A DNA stretch of 64,000 nucleotides from Flavobacteriales bacterium UBA6057 (GTDB lineage: Bacteria; Bacteroidota; Bacteroidia; Flavobacteriales_G; Salibacteraceae): the NCBI GenBank assembly GCA_002428995.1, contig DIYJ01000006.1:278151-342150 (forward strand), read 5' to 3'. The notes beneath the pieces were generated by a model. The model saw nothing but the letters and a program-made list of their open reading frames with translations. It ran no database searches and was not told the DNA's origin. Below, piece by piece: positions 43,717 through 52,509 of the stretch. The translations under genes were made by a program, and so were the position numbers. Positions within the stretch are counted from its first letter, which is position 1. Each line of letters starts with the position of its first letter.

Positions 43717-46154
43717 CAGGGAAGCGGTTTTTCCTTTGGTTGGCGCTGCTCGTCACACCTTTTTCACTGTTCAGCCAAATTATCAAAGGCAAAGTAACTG
43801 AATCAGGAAAGCCGCTCTCTGATGTGCTCATTGTGTTGGATCCAGGCGCTTGGCAAGCGTTTACTTCTACGGATGGTTCCTTTGTATTCAAGGGGTTGAA
43901 GCCTGGAGTCTACATGTTGCAAGCCAACAGCTACGGTTTCCAGACACACACCCAGGAAGTGACTGTGAGCGACTCAGTGGTAGATCTGGAAATTGGGCTC
44001 GAACTGGTGAATTTCGACCTTGCGGAGGTTGAAATCGAAGGCCGGAGAACGGAAACAGCCATGGGCATGGCACGACTGTCAGCTGTGGACGGTGTGGCCA
44101 TTTATTCCTCCAAGAAAAACGAGGTGATTCTGCCCACCGATCTTAACGCCAACAAGGCTACTAACAATGCGCGGCAGGTCTACGCTAAGGTTCCTGGGTT
44201 GAACATCTGGGAAAGCGATCAAGCGGGTGTGCAACTGGGCATCGGTGCAAGAGGGCTGAGCCCGAACCGCACCTCGAATTTCAACACGCGCCAAAACGGC
44301 TACGACATTGCCGCTGATGCATTGGGATATCCGGAAAGCTATTACACTCCTCCTGTTGAAGCGCTGGAACGCATTGAAATTGTTCGGGGTGCTGCAAGCC
44401 TGCAATACGGAACCCAGTTTGGCGGCATGCTCAACTTTGTGCTGAAGCAACCCCAAAAAGGGGATCATTGGGAATACCGCGGCCGCACCACAGGTGGAAG
44501 TTATGGACTGCTTTCCACCTTCCATGGTTTTTATGCGCGAAAAGGCAAAACAGCCTTCAGCGGCTACTACCAATACAAGCAAAGCGAGGGTTGGCGGCCC
44601 AATTCATCGCTGGATCAGCATACGGCCTATGCTTCGCTTACACATGATTTCAACAAACGTTGGAGCCTTTCAGCGGAGTTGACACACATGCACTACCTAG
44701 CGCAGCAACCGGGCGGCTTAACCGATGCTGAGTTTGAAGACGACCCCACACAGAGCAAGCGATCGCGGAACTGGTTTCGCGTGAACTGGAACATTGTCAA
44801 CGTCACCTTCAAGGGAAACATCAACGAGCACACAAAAATTGACGTTCGAAACTTTGGGTTGCTGGCCTCTCGCGAAGCGTTGGGCGATTTGAGCCGGATC
44901 AATCGCCAGGACATCGGAGGCAATCGAACCTATATTTTGGGAGAATACCGGAACATCGGCAACGAATCACGGGTTTTGCGCAACTACAAGCTCTTTGGTA
45001 GCCTCGCCAGTGGATTGGTAGGTTTCAGACTCTACAGAGGTTATTCACGAGCTACACAGGGAGATGCCAATGACGGTACTGGAGCCGATTTTTCCTTCCT
45101 CAATCCCGATGATCCGGAAGGCTCAGACTATGACTTTCCGAGCACCAACATTGCTGTATTCACAGAACACATTTTCCGTCCCACACATCGCCTCACCATC
45201 ACACCAGGTCTGCGTTTCGAATACATCCGAACCGATGCCGAAGGCTACTACAAGCAGATCACGCGGAACTTTGCAGGAGAAGTCGTTGCGGAGCAGGTGT
45301 TTCCAGAGTCTCGTGAGCTTTCAAGGCAATTTCTGTTTGGTGGAGTAGGTGTCGGTTACCGGCTCAAGGGTGGAGTAGAGGTTTACACCAACATCTCTCA
45401 GAACTACAGGGCTATTACCTTCTCAGACATTCGCATCGACAATCCCAACATTGTGGTGGATTCCAACATCAGTGATGAGTTTGGCTACAACGCAGATGTA
45501 GGCCTGAGGGGCAACCTGAACAAGGTTCTGTTCTTTGACCTCAGCGCATTTTACCTCGCCTACAACAATCGCATTGGCTTTGTAACCCAAGTGGATCAAA
45601 GCACCTTCCTGGAACAACGCCTACGCACAAATGTGGGAGACTCTCGTTCCTATGGGGTCGAAAGTTTTGTAGAGCTGGATTTCTACAAGCTTCTCATCGA
45701 TGAAGAGTCCGTGAACGCGTTGAGCGGTTTTTTGAATGTAGGATGGATCGAAGCAAGCTACATAAGATCTGATGTACCCAATGTGGAGGGAAAGAACGTA
45801 GAGCTTGTTCCTTATGTAAACCTCAAAACGGGTGTTCAGGCCCGATTCGGAGCCTGGAGCGGAACGGTTCAATACAGCTACATAGCGGCCCAATTCACCG
45901 ATGCCTTTAATACCACCGAAGCTCCGGTGACGGCTATTTCAGGTGAAATTCCCGCCTATCAGCTGGTCGACCTCAGCGTCCGTTATCAGTGGCGCTTCCT
46001 GGAACTGGAAGGAGGCATCACCAACCTGCTCAATGAAACCTACTTCACGCGCAGAGCAACTGGCTATCCCGGCCCTGGGGTGATCCCAGCTGATCCGAGG
46101 ATGTTCTATGCCACCTTTGGATGGACTTTCGGAAAGAGCAAGAAAGCCGGGTAA
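43713..46154 (+). CDS. TonB-dependent outer-membrane receptor (FecA-like)
   Basis: 813 residues from the ATG at 43713, which overlaps the HTTM stop by 4 nt; an in-frame ATG at 43677 would place it 40 nt inside. The order is signal peptide (LFSQ end), CarboxypepD_reg-like domain (24-105, VTESGKPLSDVLIVLD), plug domain (NNARQVYAKVPGLNIWESD ... ALERIEIVRGAASLQYGTQFGG, about 160-245) and a 22-strand barrel ending FYATFGWTFGKSKKAG. FecA/ferric-citrate-like receptors import iron chelates. It is the last gene of the operon and probably the uptake partner of the imelysin and DUF4856 lipoproteins. Confidence 0.92.
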   Translation: MTGKRFFLWLALLVTPFSLFSQIIKGKVTESGKPLSDVLIVLDPGAWQAFTSTDGSFVFKGLKPGVYMLQANSYGFQTHTQEVTVSDSVVDLEIGLELVNFDLAEVEIEGRRTETAMGMARLSAVDGVAIYSSKKNEVILPTDLNANKATNNARQVYAKVPGLNIWESDQAGVQLGIGARGLSPNRTSNFNTRQNGYDIAADALGYPESYYTPPVEALERIEIVRGAASLQYGTQFGGMLNFVLKQPQKGDHWEYRGRTTGGSYGLLSTFHGFYARKGKTAFSGYYQYKQSEGWRPNSSLDQHTAYASLTHDFNKRWSLSAELTHMHYLAQQPGGLTDAEFEDDPTQSKRSRNWFRVNWNIVNVTFKGNINEHTKIDVRNFGLLASREALGDLSRINRQDIGGNRTYILGEYRNIGNESRVLRNYKLFGSLASGLVGFRLYRGYSRATQGDANDGTGADFSFLNPDDPEGSDYDFPSTNIAVFTEHIFRPTHRLTITPGLRFEYIRTDAEGYYKQITRNFAGEVVAEQVFPESRELSRQFLFGGVGVGYRLKGGVEVYTNISQNYRAITFSDIRIDNPNIVVDSNISDEFGYNADVGLRGNLNKVLFFDLSAFYLAYNNRIGFVTQVDQSTFLEQRLRTNVGDSRSYGVESFVELDFYKLLIDEESVNALSGFLNVGWIEASYIRSDVPNVEGKNVELVPYVNLKTGVQARFGAWSGTVQYSYIAAQFTDAFNTTEAPVTAISGEIPAYQLVDLSVRYQWRFLELEGGITNLLNETYFTRRATGYPGPGVIPADPRMFYATFGWTFGKSKKAG

Positions 46155-46201
46155 ATACAGCGTGATAGGTGTTAAAGAACGGAGCCAGCTGTTTGTAAAA
46201 A

Positions 46202-46231
46202 TGGGTGACCCGGAAGTATCCAAGTCACCCA
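46202..46231 (-). terminator. Intrinsic terminator for the 46248-46679 gene
   Basis: Perfect 8-bp stem TGGGTGAC / GTCACCCA with a 14-nt loop. On the minus strand it is followed by TTTTTAC, so it ends the leftward beta-trefoil-like transcript; it also lies 48 nt past the TonB receptor stop. Confidence 0.75.
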
Positions 46232-46247
46232 AATCCTTGCACTGGTA

Positions 46248-46679
46248 TTAAACCGCAGTAAATGACCACCGCTGATGACCATTGGCAAGAAAACGCCACA
46301 GTTGAGCTGTATTGTCAGGTCCGTCAACATCGATGACCAGAACCGTATCATCAGGGCCCGTCTTCTCAAGGCTTACAATGAACGGTTCGAGCTGATCGCC
46401 TGACCAAAGCGTGTTGTTATCCGTATCCTTTTGATAAACGAATAAGCCAATTCCTTCACGGAAGGGTTTATCGGTATCCACTCCAAGCTTCAAATGAGGG
46501 GCATTGGTCAACACGATGTTAAAACCTCCATTGACTCGCTTAACACCCCACGCAGAAGAAACATTGCGAGGTGGATTTTTCGGATCAAAAACGACTACGG
46601 CATCTTCGTTTCCGGGTGACGTACTGGCAACGCCTAAGGCCCAGCCAGAATCACGATTAGTAATCAGATAATTCTTCAT
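46248..46679 (-). CDS. Small beta-trefoil (ricin-like) protein, no leader
   Basis: 143 residues with three-fold-looking beta pattern: NRDSGWALGVAS, TNAPHLKLGVD and VLVIDVDG, with QLWRF and QRWSF echoing the QxW motif of ricin-type lectins. No signal peptide or lipobox is present. It is probably a cytoplasmic or lysis-released carbohydrate-binding protein; the family assignment is by pattern only. It is transcribed alone, with its own terminator. Confidence 0.7.
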   Translation of the reverse strand: MKNYLITNRDSGWALGVASTSPGNEDAVVVFDPKNPPRNVSSAWGVKRVNGGFNIVLTNAPHLKLGVDTDKPFREGIGLFVYQKDTDNNTLWSGDQLEPFIVSLEKTGPDDTVLVIDVDGPDNTAQLWRFLANGHQRWSFTAV

Positions 46680-47006
46680 AAAAATGAGTTTTAATTGGTT
46701 TATGCAGCAATCTTAGCGGTATGGAAAACCCTGGGTAACCGCATAAACACTGATCCTCGAAGAAGCCGTGTTTTACCAGGAGTCGATTTAAGACCCCTTA
46801 TCTCAGATTTAGGTTGAATGGATCACAAAAGGGAACTTTTACAGGATCAGACCAACACCCCAGAACACACATACGTCTATACGCGACATGTGAATCCAAC
46901 GATCAGGATTCAAGCTCTGAATTTCAGAGTATAAAACCCAATTTACTTCACCCAAAGAGCAATGAAAGTGATCGATTCATCTGCACAAAAACCAATCAAT
47001 TACTTT
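46680..47006. other. Divergent intergenic region
   Basis: About 330 nt between the beta-trefoil-like gene and the T9SS propeller. No gene is supported; two frames that run through it lack homology or a signal. An in-frame ATG at 46962 could extend the next protein by 15 residues. Confidence 0.4.
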
Positions 47007-48266
47007 ATGAAACACACCATTCCAAAAAGAGGAACACTCGTGCTTTCCATGCTTTTGTCTTCAAGCCTTTTAGCGGTTTCGCAACAGCGTTCATTCCCGG
47101 AAGGCACAGATGCCATTGGCCATTTGGATCAACGACTTTACCTCGCTGTAAAAGGAGAAGGCATGATGATCTCTGACGATCAAGGCGGCTCCTGGCAGAA
47201 GAGCAGTATCCTGGCCATCAACCCAAGCACAGACAAGGTTATGAGCATGGTCACTGTAGGAGAAGAACTTTACGTTCTTACCAGGGAAGAGGATCATTCA
47301 ACCGTTTATCGACTGAAACAGGACGACTGGCAAGGGAATGCAATTCTCGAAAACAGTGTGGAAGAACTCGGCTTTGACTACAGTCTGGGTTTGAAAGCCA
47401 TTCACGGAGCTGTCTACCTGCATCCACTTCGTGCCTCATTTCTCTATCACTACACCAGCGATGATTCCTGGCAACGTATTGATCTCCCTCAGCATCTCAA
47501 CGATGACTTCATTACCGGATATGGAGAGGGTAGTGGCAGCACCGTTCTGGTTTCAACGCACCAGGGACGGATCCTTGCTTACAACACAGCCCAGAAAAAC
47601 TGGGAAGTTCGTAACGATCGGTTCTTCACGGCAAAGAATCACGGAGAACTCTATCACCTGGAACGGCTCAGCAATGGAACCTTGGCCGCTGCGGGTAATC
47701 ATGGATTGTTCATCAGCACAAGCGAAGGATTAAGCTGGGAGCAGCGTTCACAGGATTGTATGCGATCCATTCAATCCACCGGAAGTGAACTGGTTGCGAG
47801 CATTCCCGGCAAAGGAGTATTCCAGTTTTCAGGCCCGGAACTGACTACTCAAGAGCCCCTCTTGACAGATGAAGACTTTTACGCAGAGAAGCTTCACTAT
47901 TCACCAGAAAATGAGCTCATTGCAGGTACACACATCTCGAAGGGTTCCTTCGTGATCAACGGGAATAAAACGTCAGAAACGGAAACTGCAAATACAGTCC
48001 ATGGGCTTGATAAAGCCGGAGCTGAGGTCTATCCCAATCCCGCAACGGACGAAGTCAACGTTCAGTTTTATGGCAATGACACCTGGCCGGAGTCCATCTC
48101 GATGACCATTTACGACATCAGCGGAAAGCCAGTCTTACGCCAGCAAATCACACCCAACGCATCTGGCAGCGCCAGGCTATCCGTGACTGAACTGCCAACC
48201 GGCTACTACACCATTCAATTTCAAGAAACATCATTCGATCAATCCATTAACCTTATCAAACTATGA
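47007..48266 (+). CDS. Secreted propeller-like protein with T9SS sorting domain
   Basis: 419 residues from the ATG at 47007 (MKHTIPKRGTLVLSMLLSS), which begins a signal peptide; ATG at 46962 is the alternative. Blades of a BNR/photosystem-stability-like propeller: MMISDDQGGSWQKS, NHGLFISTSEGLSWEQRS and repeated YRLKQD-like strands, followed by the type A sorting domain (VYPNPATDEVNV...FDQSINLIKL, last 85 residues). It overlaps the next secreted-protein gene by 4 nt, so the pair is translationally coupled. Confidence 0.85.
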   Translation: MKHTIPKRGTLVLSMLLSSSLLAVSQQRSFPEGTDAIGHLDQRLYLAVKGEGMMISDDQGGSWQKSSILAINPSTDKVMSMVTVGEELYVLTREEDHSTVYRLKQDDWQGNAILENSVEELGFDYSLGLKAIHGAVYLHPLRASFLYHYTSDDSWQRIDLPQHLNDDFITGYGEGSGSTVLVSTHQGRILAYNTAQKNWEVRNDRFFTAKNHGELYHLERLSNGTLAAAGNHGLFISTSEGLSWEQRSQDCMRSIQSTGSELVASIPGKGVFQFSGPELTTQEPLLTDEDFYAEKLHYSPENELIAGTHISKGSFVINGNKTSETETANTVHGLDKAGAEVYPNPATDEVNVQFYGNDTWPESISMTIYDISGKPVLRQQITPNASGSARLSVTELPTGYYTIQFQETSFDQSINLIKL

Positions 48267-49789
48267 GAGCTGCTCTCTTTTCCACACTAACCCTTTTCAC
48301 CCTTCTGCTCTTACACGTAACCCAAGCCTCAGCCGCATCTTATTACTGGCACGCAGCCGTTGATGAAGACTGGCACAAAGGCGCCAACTGGACCGACACG
48401 CCCGGTGGTGGAGGAACGGCCTATGCAACACCTCCCGGAAGCAGCGACATTGTGTTTTTTACCAACAATGTCACTTCCAACTGCACCTTGAGTGCAGCGG
48501 TCGATGTGATCGATGTGACGATGATGGGATATACTGGTACGGTCGTTTGCGGCAGCAACAATGTGACCCTGAGTGGCTCGTTCACACAGGATGATGGAAC
48601 GTTTGAAAGTACATCTCAGACGTTCGAAATCAGTGATGATATGACCGTCTCGGGCGGTACGTTCAACCATAATAACGGCTTTGTTCGATTCAGCGGCCCC
48701 AGCAACAACAGCTCGCGTACCATCACCGGTACCATTAGCTTCTACGATCTGAGATTTCACGAAAACGGAGCTCCTGGCGTGGGAATCACTCTGCCTGCAG
48801 GTACGCTGCTCACGGTCAACAACAACTTCAGCGTAACAGGCAACAACACCATACACATCGAAAGCCCCGGAAACGGGACCATTGACTGTGTTGGCCCTGC
48901 GATCAACTTTACCAACAACAACAGCGCCAGCGGTTTTTCCAGCACGGCTACGATTCGCATTTCCGGTGCTCTGGCAACCCAAACACTGACCGGGTCAGGT
49001 ATTGCTTACAGAGCGGGCGGCATAGGTAAACTGGAGATTGACAAGTCTGCCGGAACACTCAATCTGTCCGGGCTCATCAGCACATACCAAAACTGGACCC
49101 ACATCAGTGGAAATGTAGATCCGGGGACGAGTACGGTGTATTTCAGACGCAGGCAAAACAACATCACCGTTGACGGCCTGAACCCGGGAACCACGTCTTT
49201 CTATAACGTGTACATCGCTACTTCACTACAGCCGTTGATCTTTACCATCATTGATGAAATCACGGTCGAAAATGACCTGGTCATCACCGGCTCAGATCAC
49301 GTGAGCGTGAACGGAGGAGACATTCAACTCTTTGGTGATCTCACCTCGAACTTCACGAAGCGCTATGCCAACGGAACCAGCACCATTCATTTGGTAGATC
49401 CGACATTGGATCAAACCATCACAGGTCACGCTTCCATACTCGGAAATGGAATACTTCCGAACATCACGATTGATAAGAGTGGAGGAGATGTCTACTTCCA
49501 GGATTTCATCAGCATCAAAGGAGACTTCACCGTGGAAAGCGTGGACAACATATTCCCAAGCGGAAGCACGGTTGGATTTGGGCGAAACAGCAACCTGAAG
49601 ATTCTGAACAGAAGCTCTTTAGCTGCAATACCCTTCGACAATCTTGTCTTCGCAAACTTTGGAATGGCCTCCGTGATCAACATTGGCGATGATGTGGACC
49701 TCACGGAACTTCAAACAACCGGAACAATCTCGATGCAGAACAACGTAACGGTTCGAACGAGTGCTACTTTGGGCAACGAGGTGAACTAA
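48263..49789 (+). CDS. Secreted beta-helix-like repeat protein lacking a sorting domain
   Basis: 508 residues. Signal peptide 1-24 (QASAASYYW). The rest is Asn/Thr/Ser-rich strand-and-turn repeats (e.g. SGSFTQDDGTFESTSQTFEI and DDMTVSGGTFNHNNGFVRFSG), in the manner of parallel beta-helix or filamentous surface proteins in Bacteroidota. It begins SYYWHAAVDEDWHKGANWTD, a phrase common to such proteins. It ends abruptly at SATLGNEVN with no T9SS domain, though its coupled upstream neighbour has one; it may be truncated or released by another route. A hairpin follows directly. Confidence 0.75.
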   Translation: MRAALFSTLTLFTLLLLHVTQASAASYYWHAAVDEDWHKGANWTDTPGGGGTAYATPPGSSDIVFFTNNVTSNCTLSAAVDVIDVTMMGYTGTVVCGSNNVTLSGSFTQDDGTFESTSQTFEISDDMTVSGGTFNHNNGFVRFSGPSNNSSRTITGTISFYDLRFHENGAPGVGITLPAGTLLTVNNNFSVTGNNTIHIESPGNGTIDCVGPAINFTNNNSASGFSSTATIRISGALATQTLTGSGIAYRAGGIGKLEIDKSAGTLNLSGLISTYQNWTHISGNVDPGTSTVYFRRRQNNITVDGLNPGTTSFYNVYIATSLQPLIFTIIDEITVENDLVITGSDHVSVNGGDIQLFGDLTSNFTKRYANGTSTIHLVDPTLDQTITGHASILGNGILPNITIDKSGGDVYFQDFISIKGDFTVESVDNIFPSGSTVGFGRNSNLKILNRSSLAAIPFDNLVFANFGMASVINIGDDVDLTELQTTGTISMQNNVTVRTSATLGNEVN

Positions 49790-49799
49790 ATGCTTTTAT

Positions 49800-49827
49800 G
49801 GGCTATGCATCAGGTGCATAGCCCTAA
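49800..49827 (+). terminator. Terminator-like hairpin
   Basis: Perfect 10-bp stem GGGCTATGCA / TGCATAGCCC with loop TCAGG, 11 nt past the stop. The following tract TAATTTC is weak in T. Confidence 0.7.
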
Positions 49828-50157
49828 TTTCTCCAAACCTTCCCAAGGCACCCGTTCCTCTGTCCATTTGTAGTGACGGTGACCTTCAGCGTGGTTTTCT
49901 GGCCTTCGGCAAGTTTGCCAATGAGTCGGGAAGGCTCCTTCCCGCAGGCATATACAAAGATCCGCAGCATACAGAATCCTTCTCAAGGATAACAAAGTCT
50001 GATGTTCCTTTTCCGGTTTAAGTGATTGGAATCCTCGGCACATCGTGCTACATGTTAAGCACATGACCAGCCCTGTTCAGAACATTTAGCTCAAATGGAT
50101 TTCAAAATGTGGTAATTCTATCACCTACAACCAATAAAACTCTTAAACCACGCTTTT
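49828..50157. other. Intergenic region without recognised genes
   Basis: About 330 nt. A minus-strand frame of 84 codons (49810-50064) has no homology I recognise and overlaps the hairpin, so it is not called. No repeats of the window's families are seen. Confidence 0.4.
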
Positions 50158-52401
50158 ATGGCAACAGAAACCACATCACCGCAACAAGCTTCAACAGCGG
50201 CTCCGGCCTCGCTTACCTCAAGCAACCCAAACACCTCATTGCTTGCACCTTATTATCTCCTGAGCTGGAAGAACTGGAGCGACAATGCCGGGCAGCATTA
50301 TTTAAATCGTGAAGACGGTAGCAAAATCGAGGCTCAACACTTCTATGCAGGAGCGCAAGACTCTGGTGGACACGACCTCTTCATCGCCCGAAAACTAGCC
50401 GAAGAACCCGAATCTGACTTTGTTCCAGCGAGTACTGCCAAGCTGGTAGCGGCAGGCGAATACCACCCGGCAGACAACATCGATTGCGGTCGAATGATTT
50501 CGAACGGTGAATTCCAGTTGGAGAAGAGTGGCTACCAAGTGTTGGTGGCAGAAGTAGCGACCATGAACTACAACAACTATGACGAGGTCTTTCAACTGGA
50601 ATGGGTAGAAATCAACCTGGAGAATGGTGAAACACCCGAATCTGTAGGCGGCCAATTCCTGGTTTCAGGCCAGGACGCAAGTGGTGTAAGCCTTTATGTC
50701 GCCCGTGGTTGGCAAGAAGGTAAGGGCTTTGCCGTAGGCACCTATCCTAAGTCCGCGAGCGAAGCCACCTTTCCATGGAAAAGCGGAGTATTCACGCTAA
50801 AAACGTTCAGCTTACTTCGCATCATACCTGCGAGTCTTCAGCGCGTACAAGCCAAGATGGTTGAGATCGCCTACAGCAGCTATGCAGACGATCTTACCTC
50901 AACCAGCCTGGACAATCTCGGCTTACTAAGCGAAGGTGAGCTTCAAAATGCCTGCACCTTTTATGGAGCGACACAGGTGTCATTGGCAGGATTTGACCTT
51001 TCACCTGAAAACGTGAGGGACATCAACATCACGGAGGCTAGCGAGTATATGAACGTAGCCTGCGTTGCTGAAGACGGACAGGGCGGCCTCATACTCAGCT
51101 TTCGAGGTACGCTAAGTGATTTTGGTGAAGTGACCGGAGGTACTTATTACGACTGGGCCAATAACTTCATTGCCGGCCAGGTATCACTGACATTGGATGG
51201 AAACACATTGGGAGTTCATGCCGGTATCTACTATGCCACCCTCGCGGTGTTAGGTACCGATAAGATCGGAGTGTATCAATACATCAACGAGCGGATCAAA
51301 AAGGGCGAAACCCTATCCATCGCCATGGGCGGCCACAGCAAGGGCGGAGCGATGTGCAACATTGCGGCTCTCTTGCTCAAATCCAAATACGGAGATGCCA
51401 TAAGCCTCGAAGTAGCCACCTTCGGAGCTCCGAAGGTTGGCAACCAACTTTTTGCTGCCATTTACGATGAGCAGATTCGATCTTCCTATTCCTACATCTA
51501 TCGGGCTGACTTTGTGCCCTGGCTACCCTTTGATGTGGAAATGGAAGCCTTCGTCACATACCAATACCATAACATTTATACTGCGCTTGGTTCCACCTTC
51601 TCCACTTGGTTGATTTCATGGGCTGAGTCTGCAATATCCGCAAACAGCAGTCTGTACATTACCGATGTGGAACCTCTGGAGTCAAGCAATGGATCGCCCA
51701 ATATTGCACTGGGAAGCGCGAAGGAAACGACCATTGAAATCCTCGTGAATGCCCTGATCTCAGGACTGTTTGGAGTAGGAACGGCTTTTATCCCGACCGT
51801 GCAGGACTACGTCATCGACAAGGCTGCCATTGACAATATGCTCAGCATTCTGAACACCTTCGACATCACAAAGGACATTCCAGATACAGACCAGGACGGT
51901 GCCACAATGATCACTGACATCTTTCGCTTCATTTACAAGAACCTGCTTGGACCTAACAAACCTGATTTGGGTGAGGAGCTGAAGAACAATGTGGGGCTTG
52001 TTGAACTGGGGAGCCTCACCATTTTTCTTGCGATTGCTGACGTGGCCGGGGCAACCTGGGTCGCTGATCTGAAGAAATGGAAGGCCTACGAAGCCAGCAC
52101 CAACTTTGCCAATTTCCTGGATGAAATCGTCCCCTTAGCGGTGAAGATTATGGAAGCCTATGGAGATGCGTCAAAAAGTATCGCCATGGATTACCGATAC
52201 GCCAGAGTAGGTCACACGCGCTACCTTTTTGAAGAGAATGGATCATCATCTCTGGTGACGTGCGATGGCATTGCTCCAAGCTTTTTCTTCTCAAACTTGC
52301 TACAGCAACTGAATATCCAAAACATCAAGGACAAAACGATCGAAACCAACAATCCGGAAAGAGATCACTCGGCCTACAAATCCCTGTTCAGACTGAGTTG
52401 A
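50158..52401 (+). CDS. Class 3 lipase fused to two DM9-like repeats, leaderless
   Basis: 747 residues. Ala/Ser/Thr-rich start without signal peptide. About 60-150 and 155-225 are two DM9 (DUF3421)-like repeats, a fold with mannose-binding members: GHDLFIARKLAEEPE ... GYQVLVAE and VGGQFLVSGQDASGVSLYVARG. A class 3 lipase core follows: ACVAEDGQGGLILSFRGT (oxyanion region), GGHSKGG with nucleophile S394 (50158 frame), FGAPKVGNQ and a late His (YQYHNIYTAL). The C-terminal 250 residues are helical and unknown. The combination looks like a lectin-guided lipase or effector; the mode of export is unknown. Confidence 0.8.
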   Translation: MATETTSPQQASTAAPASLTSSNPNTSLLAPYYLLSWKNWSDNAGQHYLNREDGSKIEAQHFYAGAQDSGGHDLFIARKLAEEPESDFVPASTAKLVAAGEYHPADNIDCGRMISNGEFQLEKSGYQVLVAEVATMNYNNYDEVFQLEWVEINLENGETPESVGGQFLVSGQDASGVSLYVARGWQEGKGFAVGTYPKSASEATFPWKSGVFTLKTFSLLRIIPASLQRVQAKMVEIAYSSYADDLTSTSLDNLGLLSEGELQNACTFYGATQVSLAGFDLSPENVRDINITEASEYMNVACVAEDGQGGLILSFRGTLSDFGEVTGGTYYDWANNFIAGQVSLTLDGNTLGVHAGIYYATLAVLGTDKIGVYQYINERIKKGETLSIAMGGHSKGGAMCNIAALLLKSKYGDAISLEVATFGAPKVGNQLFAAIYDEQIRSSYSYIYRADFVPWLPFDVEMEAFVTYQYHNIYTALGSTFSTWLISWAESAISANSSLYITDVEPLESSNGSPNIALGSAKETTIEILVNALISGLFGVGTAFIPTVQDYVIDKAAIDNMLSILNTFDITKDIPDTDQDGATMITDIFRFIYKNLLGPNKPDLGEELKNNVGLVELGSLTIFLAIADVAGATWVADLKKWKAYEASTNFANFLDEIVPLAVKIMEAYGDASKSIAMDYRYARVGHTRYLFEENGSSSLVTCDGIAPSFFFSNLLQQLNIQNIKDKTIETNNPERDHSAYKSLFRLS

Positions 52402-52437
52402 TCAAAAAAGGAAATGGACAATCAAAAGCCATTAAAC

Positions 52438-52465
52438 TTTGATCCTTGATCCTTGATGCTTGATC
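52438..52465 (-). repeat. GATCAAG heptamer tract (inverse sense)
   Basis: TTTGATC, CTTGATC, CTTGATG and CTTGATC follow one another, 36 nt past the lipase stop; on the minus strand this is GATCAAG. Confidence 0.75.
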
Positions 52466-52476
52466 TTTCACCCCTT

Positions 52477-52502
52477 AAAAGCCCGGCACATGCCGGGCTT
52501 TT
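52477..52502. terminator. Bidirectional intrinsic terminator
   Basis: AAAAGCCCGGCA / TGCCGGGCTTTT, a perfect 12-bp arm pair with a 2-nt centre (effective loop ACAT), between the convergent lipase and nuclease genes. A and T tracts on both sides let it serve both. Confidence 0.93.
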
Positions 52503-52509
52503 ACTTATT

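Noticed and set aside
46814..47176. 120-codon plus-strand frame ahead of the T9SS propeller
   Set aside because: Low-complexity and overlaps the signal peptide region of the real gene in another frame.
49810..50064. 84-codon minus-strand frame
   Set aside because: It overlaps the hairpin at 49800-49824 and has no recognisable motif.
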